In this document: positions 25,239 through 36,360 of the stretch, piece by piece
How positions within the stretch are numbered: the stretch's first letter is position 1
Layout: every line of letters begins with the position of its first letter
From: Molossus alvarezi
Taxonomy: Eukaryota > Chordata > Mammalia > Chiroptera > Molossidae
Assembly (NCBI GenBank): GCA_037176705.1
Contig: CM073891.1
Location: 48,920,571-48,984,570, forward strand
Direction of reading: 5' to 3'
Length of the DNA: 64,000 nt
Translations under genes and position numbers: made by a program
The notes under the pieces: model-generated
What the model was told of the DNA's origin: nothing
What the model saw: the letters and a program-made list of their open reading frames with translations, nothing else
Databases searched by the model: none

Positions 25239-25345
25239 GTTTTGTTTTTTTATAATCCTTTCCCAGGAATATTTTTCCATTGAGTTTTTCAGATAAAATG
25301 GGAGGGAGAGAGGGAGAGGGAGAGGGAGAGGGAGAGGGAGAGGGA

Positions 25346-25385
<40 letters not shown>

Positions 25386-25539
25386 TGAGAGAGACACATC
25401 AATTGCTTGCCTCCCACAGGACCCTGACAAGGGTGGGGATTGAGCCTCAGTCAGGTAAGTGCCTTTGATCAGGAATCAAACCCACGACCCTCCAGTCCAC
25501 AGGCCAAAGCTCTAACACTGAGCCAAACCAGCCAGGGCT
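25239..25539 (-). mobile_element. Ves SINE containing an expanded GGGAGA tract
   Basis: Minus-strand copy with a normal tRNA head (25390-25539). The GA-rich middle has grown into about 80 bases of (GGGAGA)n and (GA)n at 25300-25382, making this copy longer than the others. Confidence 0.9.
25300..25382. repeat. (GGGAGA)n(GA)n polypurine tract within a SINE
   Basis: At least nine GGG runs spaced by three bases on the plus strand, followed by pure GA. It grew from the GA-rich middle of a Ves SINE. Confidence 0.95.
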
Positions 25540-26869
25540 GTTACATTTTTAATATTTGATTTAATTTCCTAAAATATTTCTAGAAATTTCAAATCTAAAA
25601 TTGTTTTTTTTTTTTATGGGAAACAAGTCTTTATATTAATTGATATCAATTTTATTGTACTTAGCCCTATTTGGGACATTGCTTTCAAGTTTTACTTGTT
25701 TTAGTCAATTCTATCAAGTTAACAAGCAAGTACCTCTTTTAGCCACTAGATGGCAACCCTATGATACCAAATAATACTATATTTAGGGCAGGTTTTCTGC
25801 ACAAAGGAAAAAAAGATGATATATTACCAATTTCCCTTTTTTGTACCCGGATAAAAGAAAATAGTTTGTGAACAACTCAAATAACACAATATGAACTGTA
25901 TGACTTAAACTTCAAAGAAGTTAAACAGGTGCTCAAATCTATATGCCATGTAAACTGAACTAAATGTGTTTCTATTTAGAAACGTTAGATTTTCTTCAGA
26001 AGGAAAAGATTCTCCTTTCGTATCTTATTATCAGTGTGAAGAACAAAATAAATCCATAGTAACAGATAATAATGATATTTGGTAAAAATACTCTCCTAAG
26101 AAAAAACAAGCACGCTAATGAAAAATAATAAATTAGAATAAAGTTTTAGGCACAAATGTTTCCTAATAGTGATTGAATGAGCAAAAGTACTCACCATCAT
26201 TATAATAATTAATACTATTTATAAAAAAATATAGTTTCCAATTGAAAACTATACTTTGAGACTATAACTATTTGGTATAGTTAGGGAAATCTGTGAATCA
26301 ATACATAAGTTTTTTACAGAGAGCAAAAATAACATCTGGATAAATTATATTTTCATGAATTAAAAAGAAAATAGTTTCATATAAATAGTAAAATGGGTTT
26401 TAGAGTTTCAACGATAATAACAGAACTACCCAAGTTTTCGGTGTGCTCTGTCTATGGAGACATGATATTTAATAACTATTAGCTTAGCCAAAAACTGGTA
26501 TATAATTTATTTTGATACTCTGAATATATATAACCACTTGATTTTTGTACCATATATTATTTTTCATTGTTAGAGCACTAGCTTCTGTTGGTACCTGATG
26601 TTACATAAATTTTAAATGGTCAGGTGTGGTTATAATTTAAAAATAAAACACATCTGCAGGGTATTTTGACAGGTGAATGTAACTTATCATTGTCATGCTC
26701 AACAATAGTCTCTATGTACAGATATAAGAAATCTGGCAAACTAAGCCTCCAGCTTGCAATCTGCTGTTTGACCTTGGCAAAACCATTCAGTATCCAATGG
26801 TCTCAGTATCTGCAGAGTCAGAGAGATGTGATTTCTTGAGCCTGCTAAGCTTTTATGGTCTCTCTGCTG

Positions 26870-27175
26870 CACCCTCTTTTTATACCTGGGATTCTTTACC
26901 TCTTTTCCCACTTCACCTCCCACTTACCTGGCTGTTGCCCACTATCTCCACAGATCCTCCCATAACCAAACTTTTGTTAGTTCTGTGGTGCCTATTTCTA
27001 TCATATTGCTCATCCTTCTATATTTTATTTAACTCCTTATGCGTTGGACATTATGCTTCACTAGAATGCAGACTTCTAGATGTATCTTATACCTTCTTTT
27101 GTCCCTAGTACCTTGCACTTTGTCTGGAATACAGAAAATGCTCGATAAACATTTGTGGAATTAATGAATGGCATA
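26870..27175 (+). repeat. L2 LINE 3' end
   Basis: Ends with the typical L2 tail 'ccctagtaccttgcactttgtctggaata...gctcgataaacatttgtggaattaatgaat'. The upstream part also fits L2 in order. Confidence 0.8.
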
Positions 27176-27698
27176 GTGAATTAATAAATGAATATATCTA
27201 AACCTATTTTAGGTAATTAAATTAAAAAAGCTAAGAATTACAATAAGAAAAAACCAGGATAAGATTCTGATTTTTCAAAACTGCTTCAGGGAGGAATATC
27301 AAAAGGAAAAAATACTATTAGACATTTATATGAATTAAGAGAGGTTTTTTTGTTTTGTTTTGTTTTTAATTTTTGCTCCTCAAGAAGCCTTATTTAATTA
27401 TTTTAATTCATGAACATAAGAATTCTATTTTGTTCTATTATTTATCCCCAGTACACTCAGATCCTCAAAACTAAGTCTAAACTAAAATGTTTATATGAAA
27501 GAAAATGATACAGTTATTTGACTTCTGGCAATATACAGAAATAATTCTACTGTTAATAATTCTAAGTTAAAATAGATAATTAAAATACTTTTGTACATAC
27601 CTTCTTTTTTATACTACAAACTCTAATTGAGGTTTTAGTCAAGAGTATTGTATTGCTTTAATATTTTATGAAATTTACCTATAGTTTTGTTCATAGGC

Positions 27699-27953
27699 TT
27701 TTTTTTTATTTTTTATTCTCACCCGAGGACATTTTTGCATTTATCTTTAGGTAGAGTGGGAGGGAGAAAGGGAGGAAGAAAGAGAGAGAAACATCGATAT
27801 GAGAGAGACACATCGAGTGGTTGCCACCCACACAATCCCAACCAGGGCCGAAGACAAACTGTAACCAAAGTACATGCCCTTAGCAGGAACCGAACCCAGG
27901 ACTCTCTGGTCCGCGGGCCGATGCTCCAACTGCTGAGCCAAACCAGCCAGGGC
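27699..27953 (-). mobile_element. Ves SINE, first of three in a row
   Basis: Full-length minus-strand copy with intact A and B boxes and an atcgatatgagagaga middle. It ends agccagggct. Confidence 0.92.
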
Positions 27954-28048
27954 TCATAGACATTTTATTAATCAATTGGAGATTGTATTCAGCATATTGG
28001 AAATATAGATCTTAATTATTTAGTGAGAAAAGTTCACAGTAGTTTTTC

Positions 28049-28283
28049 TTTTATTTTAATCCTCCACTGAGGAATTTTTACATTTATCTTCAGACAGAGA
28101 GAGCGCAGAGAGAGAGAGAAACATCGATATGAGAGAGACACATCGACTGGTTGCCACCCGCACGACCCCAGCTGGGGCCAGGAACAAACCATAACCTAGT
28201 TACATGCCCTTGGCAGGAATCAAACCCAGGACTCCTTGGTCTGCAGGCCGACACTCCAACTACTGAGCCAAACCGGCCAGGGC
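28049..28283 (-). mobile_element. Ves SINE, second of three in a row, with target duplication
   Basis: Minus-strand copy flanked by the perfect 15-base repeat tcacagtagtttttc (28034-28048 and 28284-28298). Confidence 0.93.
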
Positions 28284-28303
28284 TCACAGTAGTTTTTCAT
28301 GCC

Positions 28304-28561
28304 CTTTTTTTTTTTTTTTTTTTATCCTACCCGAGGACATTTTTCCATTTTTTGTTCAGATAGAGCGGGAGGGAGAGAGAGGAAGAGAGAGAGAGAGAAA
28401 CATCGATGTGAAAGGGACACATAGAGTGGCTGCCACCCGCATGACTAACCAGGGCCAGGGACAAACTGCAACCGAGGTACGTGCCCTTAGCAGGAACCGA
28501 ACCCGGGTCTCTCTGTACCGCAGGCCGACGCTTCAACTGCTGAGGCAAACAGGCCAGGGCT
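28304..28561 (-). mobile_element. Ves SINE, third of three in a row
   Basis: Full-length minus-strand copy with a long poly(T), starting only a few bases after the target duplication of the previous copy. Confidence 0.92.
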
Positions 28562-29886
28562 CATGACCTTCTTATCTTCTTATGGTTCACTTAAGCAGTT
28601 CTCCTATTTTTGCTGGAAATGTCTCCAAATCTAATATGACATACATTTGTCTCATGGAAAGCACATGGTTAAAGACTGATTTAACTGCCTTATTTCATAA
28701 CTGAACTGTATACTGTTGTTAGAAAACTATTCTACTTCAGATGCACTACTTTGCAAAATGACTATGACACGGATAACTGCAAATAGAAACAAAATACACT
28801 TAGGAAGATAAAGATGGATAAAAGTGATCCATAAAAACAACCATCCCAGTTCACCCTCACATATTGCTTAGAACACTGAAAGAAATGGGAAAGAATGTGT
28901 TTTTTGTTTGTTTTTAGTTATGTAGTTGTTGTCTGGGTTTTTGTTTGTTTTGTTTTGGCAGATACACAGCACTAGCTATCAAGGTTGAGAAGGTGGTTTC
29001 TGAGATCAGACAGAACAAGAGAAACATTTGAGCCTCTTCATTTGCACCTGCTGGCACCCATGGCAGTACTCTGAGTGTTCCGGTGGCAAATCGGTGACAT
29101 TGATAGAGACATGGTCAAATCAGATTCCTAAGGGAGGGCATGTCAATGGGGAATTGAAGAGCCAAATTTTTTTTCTTCTAACTTTTGGTTTTGTTTTGAA
29201 GAAACCTTAAGCAAAGTATTCAAATAGCTCCTTAGAGGCCAGCAGTTATGCCAGAAGCAACTATAAGCCTGTGGATAACTGGCACTCTACCAAATGTGAG
29301 AGAGTAGCCGTCTTAGGTAAGAAAGTACAGATATTCTTTAGGGAGAGAAACATGGTAGGGGAATAACTTTAAGTCTGAGTTTCTATACAGTTGGGACGAA
29401 TTTAAGCAACAAGCCAACATTTATGGAGGTTGTAATTATGAAGACATATTTTACCTTCATTTAGGTTTTTAAATTTATTTTTCTATATTACAAAGTCCTG
29501 TTTTGTGGGAAATTATTCATTTATAACTCTGCTCTGAATTAATTTAAAAGAAACATTTATTTATAAAAAATGTTAATGTTATTAAGAGCTTTAAATAATC
29601 ACTTAAATTGTCCCTGCATGTATTCCAACTCTCTTTCATTCAATCAAAGTTGACCTTTAATTCACAGAATTTGTAATGAGGAGACATAGTCACAGAGGTT
29701 TCATTATTATAGATAAAAGTGCAGGAAAAAAATGTCAGTGGCTGTAAACTTTTGTAGGTTTATTCCCTGAAAAGAGTAATATAGGACAAAAAAGCATAAA
29801 AAGAAAATTTTAATCACTGTGAAATATCTTATTTGTAGTTATTTGTTGAAATATTTTTAGCAAGCCTCTAATTTAAGAAGTATTTT

Positions 29887-30090
29887 GCCCTGGCCGGTGC
29901 TCAGCAGTTAGAGCATTGGCTTGCGGACCAATGAGTCGCGGGTTCGATTCTGAACAGGGCACGTACCTCGGTTGCAGTTCATCCCTGGCCCGTGCCCCTC
30001 TCAACCATTGTTTCTTTCTCTCCCTCCCTCCCACTCTATCTGAGGAAAAATGGAAAAATATCCTCAGGTGAGGATTTAAAAAAAAGAAGA
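29887..30090 (+). mobile_element. Ves SINE with internal shortening
   Basis: Plus-strand copy with a good B box (ggttcgattct) and cctcaggtgagga tail. The middle part around the 'atcgatgt' segment is shortened. agaagtat on both sides is a likely target duplication. Confidence 0.9.
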
Positions 30091-32393
30091 AGTATCTTAA
30101 AAATATCCCAACAACAAAGCTCACACTTTCAAAGCAAAATGTGAAAAGGCACAAGACAAATTGGAGTGGTTTTTTCCCTCAAAACTAGTAACATGCAACA
30201 TGAATGATCATATACCTCAGGCACGGTAGGTATTAAGTTATGCCTAGAACGGATAATACAAATCTGGCTCAGAATGAAATGTGTTTAAAAAAAAAAAATG
30301 GCAGTAGAACTGAGAAGGCTAAGTATAGGGAAATCACGAAGTTATTGAAGGTGTTATCAATTTAATAAGGAGGCTAATGCAACAAAACATCATATATAAC
30401 GGATGCAAAAGAGTCAGCTATTATTGTTCCTGCCAGCCGAAATGACATATAACATACAGAAAATGTGTCCCAAATTTTTATTTTGCTGGTCACCAAACCT
30501 ACCAATTTAGTGGCAAGTTAAATACTCAGTATCTTTGGATGACTTGAAAGGTATAGGCAAGTAATGCAGCAAGTCATTTACTAAATATTCATTGTTTGAA
30601 CAATCTTTTTCAAACCAGGTTGTAATGTCCTGTATACTTAAAACTACTTTAAATATAATATCAATAACCACAGTAGGGTGTAAATGTGGCTAAATATGTG
30701 GAAATATTATTCCTGAGATATGAACATACATGCCATCAAAATAAATTGTTAATACCAAGTGACTTTTGAAGAGTAACTCTGATTAATAGATGATTTCATC
30801 TTGACTGGTTTCTGAATATACAGAACATAGCTCAATAAGGAGCTTGTTTTACTCTTTAACTTCTGTTTCACATAGAATTGTTACAACTTACTAACACTTT
30901 ATTTGTAAATTCAATTATAAGTTTAATAAAAATGTATTTGTTAACTTGTATTTCACCTAGCAAATAATCTTCATTCTTTATTCAAATTGTATAGTAAGCC
31001 TTTACATCATGTCAATGGAATGTAAGGTAAATGAAATAAAAACTGTACCTAAAGTTAAGATACTATGAGAAAGTCTCTCATGTGTGAGCACATTTTTTTT
31101 CCCTTTGAGAGCCATGTTAGTTTTATACGTTTTGCTACAAGTTCAAGTTTGTTTATCTTTATCATGAAAGTGCATCTTAATGTGAGCAGGCATTTGATGT
31201 TAAATGTGGCCTGTGATGAACAAGACACAAAGAAGGAAAAATGGTCTAAAGATGGTCATCTTTTTGCTGGAGTCTGGTCCTAACCCTTCAGCAGAGAACA
31301 TGTGCGGTCAGAAAATACCACATGAATGCATTCTTTCCTTGTCAGAGTAAGCTACACCGAGCTTGCCAAATTCCAACTCAGGTAGCTCATTTTTTTCCAG
31401 CCCAAATTCCTGCTGCTTTTTCAATTGGGTAAGTTATTTCGACTTCCTCTCTTTCTAAAGAGTTGCTGGCTGACACAGGTTATCAAGTTTCCATCCCAGC
31501 GGCTGCCGCGTTTCCACAGTGAGCGAACAATCTCTCAGAGGTACTTTGGGATGAAAGCTAGTGGATAAATGTGAAGAATTATATTTTCATTTCTTCTCTT
31601 TGGAGGGATTATTCTATAACTTCTGTGTTTAGCTTGGAGGGCCCTTATGATTTGATTTCTCTTCTGAATAAGTGAAACAACCACCCAGACGGCAAACACT
31701 TCACATTTCAGCAGAGTGTAATTCGATTTGGAAGTTCAATGAAACTCACTTGGAAATGTCCCTCCAGTAATATTTCTCCTCTTAAAAAATTCAGATTTAA
31801 ATTTCTGGTTTCATTCATAAATAAGCTGCAGGGAGTCTGAATGGTGAGTAGCAGGGTGGCTAAAGAAATTACTTTGAACAATTTAAGTAAATTGTTAAAA
31901 ATAAATGATGTTCTAATCTTTTTGGGGTTTTCACTATACAATTACTGGGTAATTTTTTGCTTTCAATACCATTTGTAATATTCTTATAAATAATATCCCC
32001 AAGTTTATTTCATTTGTTTGCTGATTTAGGAATCTTAGTGAGTGTTTCTTTCAGTCAATATTTATTTATAGGAGGCCTTTGTAAGGTAAAAAAAAAAAAA
32101 AAAGTTGATAAGGAAATTTCTTTCAATGTTAACTATCTGCAGCTGAAAATCAATAAAGCATCAGGAAAATACTGTATGAATCTGTGAAATGCATGTATGT
32201 TAATTATATGCTGTCAGTCTCCAAGGAATTTCTAATATTTATGGATCTGGATTCTCATTTCTAAGGTTTTGATTCCTACTAAGTCTCAAGTGATGTAGGC
32301 AACACTATTCCCTTGTTAAAAACCTCCTTTTCTCAATATTCTGTTTACATACACACACACACACCCATAGAGGTAGTAGAGGAACTCAATATA

Positions 32394-32661
32394 TCTTTTT
32401 TTTTTTTTAATCCTCAACTGAGGATATTTTTCTATTTACCTTTTGATAGAGTGGGAAGGAGGGAGAGAGAAGGGGGAGAGAGAGAGAGTGTGTGAGAGAC
32501 ATCTATTTGAGAGAGACACATTTACTGGCTGCCTCCTGCATGACCCTGACCAGGGCCAGGACGAACCGCAACCCAGATACATGCCCTTGACCAGAATCAA
32601 ACCCAACACTCTTTGGTCCCCTGGCCAATGCTCTAGCCACTGAGCCAAACCGGCCAGGGTA
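32394..32661 (-). mobile_element. Ves SINE with target-site duplication
   Basis: Minus-strand copy flanked by gaactcaatata at 32382-32393 and 32662-32673. Confidence 0.92.
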
Positions 32662-33987
32662 GAACTCAATATACCTTTAAAAAATATTTTCTTTATAATT
32701 TTATATTCTTTAAAATGTCGCATCTCTTTATTCAAGCCCCTGAAGAACTTAATTACTATGTGAAATTCTTATCTTCCAGCTCTTTCAAACTGTGAAGCTG
32801 AAATAAATCAAACTTTCCCTATTAATTAAAGCTAACGTAAATGTTGTGATGTAGAGCCAAATGGGGGAGTGTGGGGAGAGAGATACAGAGCTCATCAAAA
32901 CCAACTGTCTATAATAAGTTCAGTGAACACATAGTATCTAGAATACATAGAAACATATATATCAGCTCTAAATCAAGCATAAGATATTTTGATTAATTAG
33001 TGGGGAGTGTTCAGTTTTACTGTTTATTTAAAATAGAAAGTCTCTACATGATTTTTATACATTCTCATTTTCTTTAAAAAGGCTGGCCTTAAGTTAGCGT
33101 ATAACTCTAAGTGTTGCAAATGTCGTAACAGAAATTTGTACATCTGCTATCCCTGTATCAGAACCTCTCGACACTGAAAAATGAGAACGATTCCTAATAG
33201 CACCTATGTTAATTGTCAAGGATCACCTTCTTCAATCTGACCCTTGGGAACAAGTGCATCCATCTGCCTGTACCGTCATAATGCTGGAATAACTTCAACG
33301 AGTGTGCCATTTTAAACCCGAAATTGTATAAAAGAAGAAAAAAAAAGTATTTTGCTGTGTCTTAAGTAAGATTCTTAGCTACTTCATCTAATTAAATTGA
33401 AGCAAAAGGAAATCGACAGACATGGCCAGCTTATTATTATTCCAATGTGGATATTTAGTGGTCATTTGAGCTGGTAGACTTCTATAGTTTACATTCTAGA
33501 TTAACAGGTATTTATAAGAATAACTTTGAAGTTTTCCATTAAGATGACTTTCTGTTGAATTCTATTGTTACAGAGAAAGGCACCAAGAAGAGGGTATTAA
33601 AAGTTCCTGTAAAATCATAGAATAACTAAAACATAAAGAATTGACACATGCTAAAATAATGTAGTCTTTCTAGCTAAATTTTTATAAAAGATTCATATAA
33701 TTGAATTTTTGACCTATAAATGGTGCAATACAAACTGTTATAGCAGGCATGTTTTGTTTTCAGAATGAAACGAGCATACTTCATAGCAGTTGCATCCAGT
33801 ATTAGCTGTTCTGAGCAGTTGCAATCAAACTGGCTCAAGTTAGCACGGTTTGAAATTTAATACCATCGATTCCAGCACAAACAGATTAATATGACAAGGC
33901 GACATAGTTAAAGAAATACCCAAAGAATATAACTGAATTTCAAAATCAATAGGACGACCACCTGATGTCAGCAGCAGCAATAATTAC

Positions 33988-34081
33988 CAATTAAAGTGGA
34001 GATGAAGGAGGAGTTGGGATCAAAAGGACACCTGCCCCTTCCTCTCTCAGACCTGTGTGATTCCAGGTGAAACAGCGGATC
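33988..34081 (-). CDS. SEMA3E: SEMA3E internal exon, N-terminal sema domain (probably exon 5)
   Basis: This is the most 5' SEMA3E exon in the window, 94 bases, entered in phase 0 and left after one base of a Gly codon. It reads D-P-L-F-H-L-E-S through a basic R-G-R-G-R-C to D-P-N-S-S-F-I-S-T-L-I-G. It matches the part of the class-3 sema propeller that leads into the stretch after the DPVC-type motif; N-S-S is a possible N-glycosylation site. The acceptor ends in ctttcaag and the donor is gtaatt. The preceding exon (with the ACGTGAF-like motif) was looked for up to 64000 and not seen. The exon number is by analogy with other SEMA3 genes. The SEMA3E call rests on all exons together and is from remembered family sequence, not an alignment. 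Confidence 0.93.
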
Positions 34082-34901
34082 CTTGAAAGAAAACCAAAAA
34101 TACCATTACGTTGGTACCAACTTCAATATGAACTGCTTACATAAATACGTTAATCTTAATTATTTACAAAACAGGTACTGTAAATAGGACACTGGAGAAT
34201 GACCCCAAGTTACGGAGGAACAAACTGGGTTTAAAAAAGAAACACATATATTTACAGGCACACATGGGTTTTCTCCCTCCTCGTGAAATGTATGCAGGTG
34301 ATGAAATGAATTAAATTAGAAGTTTTATCACTTGATCAGACAGTATCAGTTATTCTGAGATGTGTCAGTTAAATATTCCAAAGGAATGAAAACCTGCTGA
34401 AAAAAGGTTACTAAAAAGATTCAATGATAAACATGGAATTGGGCTTTTTCCCACAAGAATATTACTGATTTTTTTGAATAGTTTGTAAAAGAAAGTAATA
34501 AAATTTTCTGCCAACAATTAGAAATATTTATTTCCAATCATTTTTATTCATCACAATTCTTTGTATAGACATTTAATATTTAATCATTTAGAGGATGATA
34601 CTGCATAATTGCTTGAATATATATACGTAAGTGAATGTCATACCATGAGCAGTATTTCAGTCGGCTTTACACAAATGGGGTATTGAAATAAATATTTCTG
34701 TGAAAAACTACTACTTTATTGGTCCCTATTGCAAGCATATAACCACAGATTTTCTTGGGACGTTCTCAGATTGCAAAATTCTCATGAGCAGATTTTTTAA
34801 TAATTAACCTCCATTAATTGTCCTACAAATGGTTTGGATAAAAAAAAAGTTAGCTTGGAAAGTGACAAAGTTTAATATTGAAAATCTGGTAGAACAAAAA
34901 T

Positions 34902-35108
34902 TACATTTGACCATTGAAAAACATGGGGGTTGGGGCACCTACCTCCATGCAGTTGAAAATCTTCATAGAACAATTGTCAGTCATCTGCATTCACAGATTC
35001 CCAACCACAGATCAAAAATACAGTTAATGGTTGATTTAAAAAACAAAACAAAAAACGTACAGGTGGATTTGTGCATTTCAAGCCTGTGTTGTTCAAGGGT
35101 CAGTTGTA
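34902..35108. mobile_element. Tigger-like MITE (non-autonomous DNA transposon)
   Basis: The left end 'catttgaccattgaaaaaca' and the right end 'tgttgttcaagggtcagttgta' form diverged terminal inverted repeats of the widespread TTGACCCTTGAACAACA type. There is no transposase frame. Exact family name not assigned. Confidence 0.72.
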
Positions 35109-35559
35109 CTTTGCAATAGAATATTGCCAGTCCTGCTCATTATGGCATATTTGAGTATCCCTTCCCATATGTGAATCATGAACCTAGAACTAATCCTAGA
35201 GTCCTGAGTAAATTCTGGGAATTGCATGCATGTCTCTTGAACTTAATCTTGACTTTCCTAGCCACACCACTTACTCCACTTTATTGTTTCTGTCCTAATG
35301 TATTTGAGTCTATAAAAAGACATACTCTTATGAAACCTCAACTTTGATGCTGAGAATACAGAGCATTGAGAAATGAATATGTATATATTCTCAGAGAGCT
35401 ATACTTCGGGTCCAAACTTAGATGTACACTGTACCCTTCCCACCGACCTCCAGAAGATTTCAAATATCTACCACTTGTTTATTTGTTTAATAGATAAAAC
35501 TATCTTGAAAAATCATTAATTCTCCACACACTGCTGCCAGAGTTCTTTCTGATAGGTGA

Positions 35560-36360
35560 ATTTGCTCTATCATTTTTCTGCTTAAAATCTTTTATTGATT
35601 TCCCATAGCCTCCACAGAATAAATTCTAAAGTCCTTAGGATATTATATAAAAGACTTTAAACATAGCACTTTTTTTTTTTTTTAATTCTTTTAATCCTCA
35701 CCCAAGGACCTGTTTTTTTTTTTTTTTTTTTTTTTTTCAGAGAAAGAGGAAGGAAGGGAGAGAGGGAGGGAGAGGGGGAGAGAGAGAGAGAATATCAATG
35801 TGAAAGAGAACCATCCATCGGTTGCCTTCACTGGGGATCGGACTCGAAACCTGGTTTTGTGCTCTGATTGGAAATCGAACCCACAACCTTTCTTGTGTAA
35901 GGGAGGACACGCCAACCAACTAAGCCATGCTGTCAGTGCAGGACTTCTTTATCTCTGAATTGCTGCTCTTCCTGTTTGTGTACCAACTATTCTGAATTAC
36001 TTGAAGGTTTCTGAATGTCTCTTACTTGGGCCCATCAATGTGTTTAGAATAATAATGACCATATAATATTAACAATTCAGCACAGACTTGGTCACCAGCA
36101 GGAGTCCTGATCATAAGGCTTTACTTGACCTAGTGTTGATGCCTTTCCCTAGCTGTCTCCATGTAGCATTATAGAATCCCTCTTTTATATAATTTGCTTC
36201 CTGTATTGTGATCCTCTGCTTGTTTGACTCTCTTCCCTACCGGTTTGTGGGGTTTCCTTGAGAAAACGCCCATGTGACATTTATCTTTGATTGCCTCTAT
36301 CAAATAAAATACCTGGCACATAAATGCACAACTGTTTATGTCACTTGAATAAATTTGACA
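35560..36360 (+). repeat. L2 LINE, split by a Ves SINE
   Basis: Begins 'tttctgcttaaaatcttttattgatttcccatagcctccacagaataaattc', typical of L2, and ends 'aaaatacctggcacataaatgca...ttgaataaattt'. The Ves copy at 35669-35938 interrupts it. Confidence 0.8.
35669..35938 (-). mobile_element. Ves SINE inserted in an L2
   Basis: Minus-strand copy with two poly(T) runs and a diverged head (ggaaatcgaaccc B box). L2 sequence continues on both sides. Confidence 0.85.

Larger units (their letters stand above)
22402..33987 (-). other. SEMA3E: SEMA3E intron, 11.6 kb
   Basis: The largest complete intron. It holds eight Ves SINEs, a MIR and an L2 3' end. The longer unassigned stretches are 23710-24860, 25560-26870, 27180-27690, 28570-29880, 30095-32390 and 32675-33980. 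No exon was recognised within it. Confidence 0.8.

Noticed and set aside
25300..25382. CRISPR-like or tandem coding repeat
   Set aside because: A simple-sequence hexamer expansion within a SINE in a mammalian genome, without spacers.
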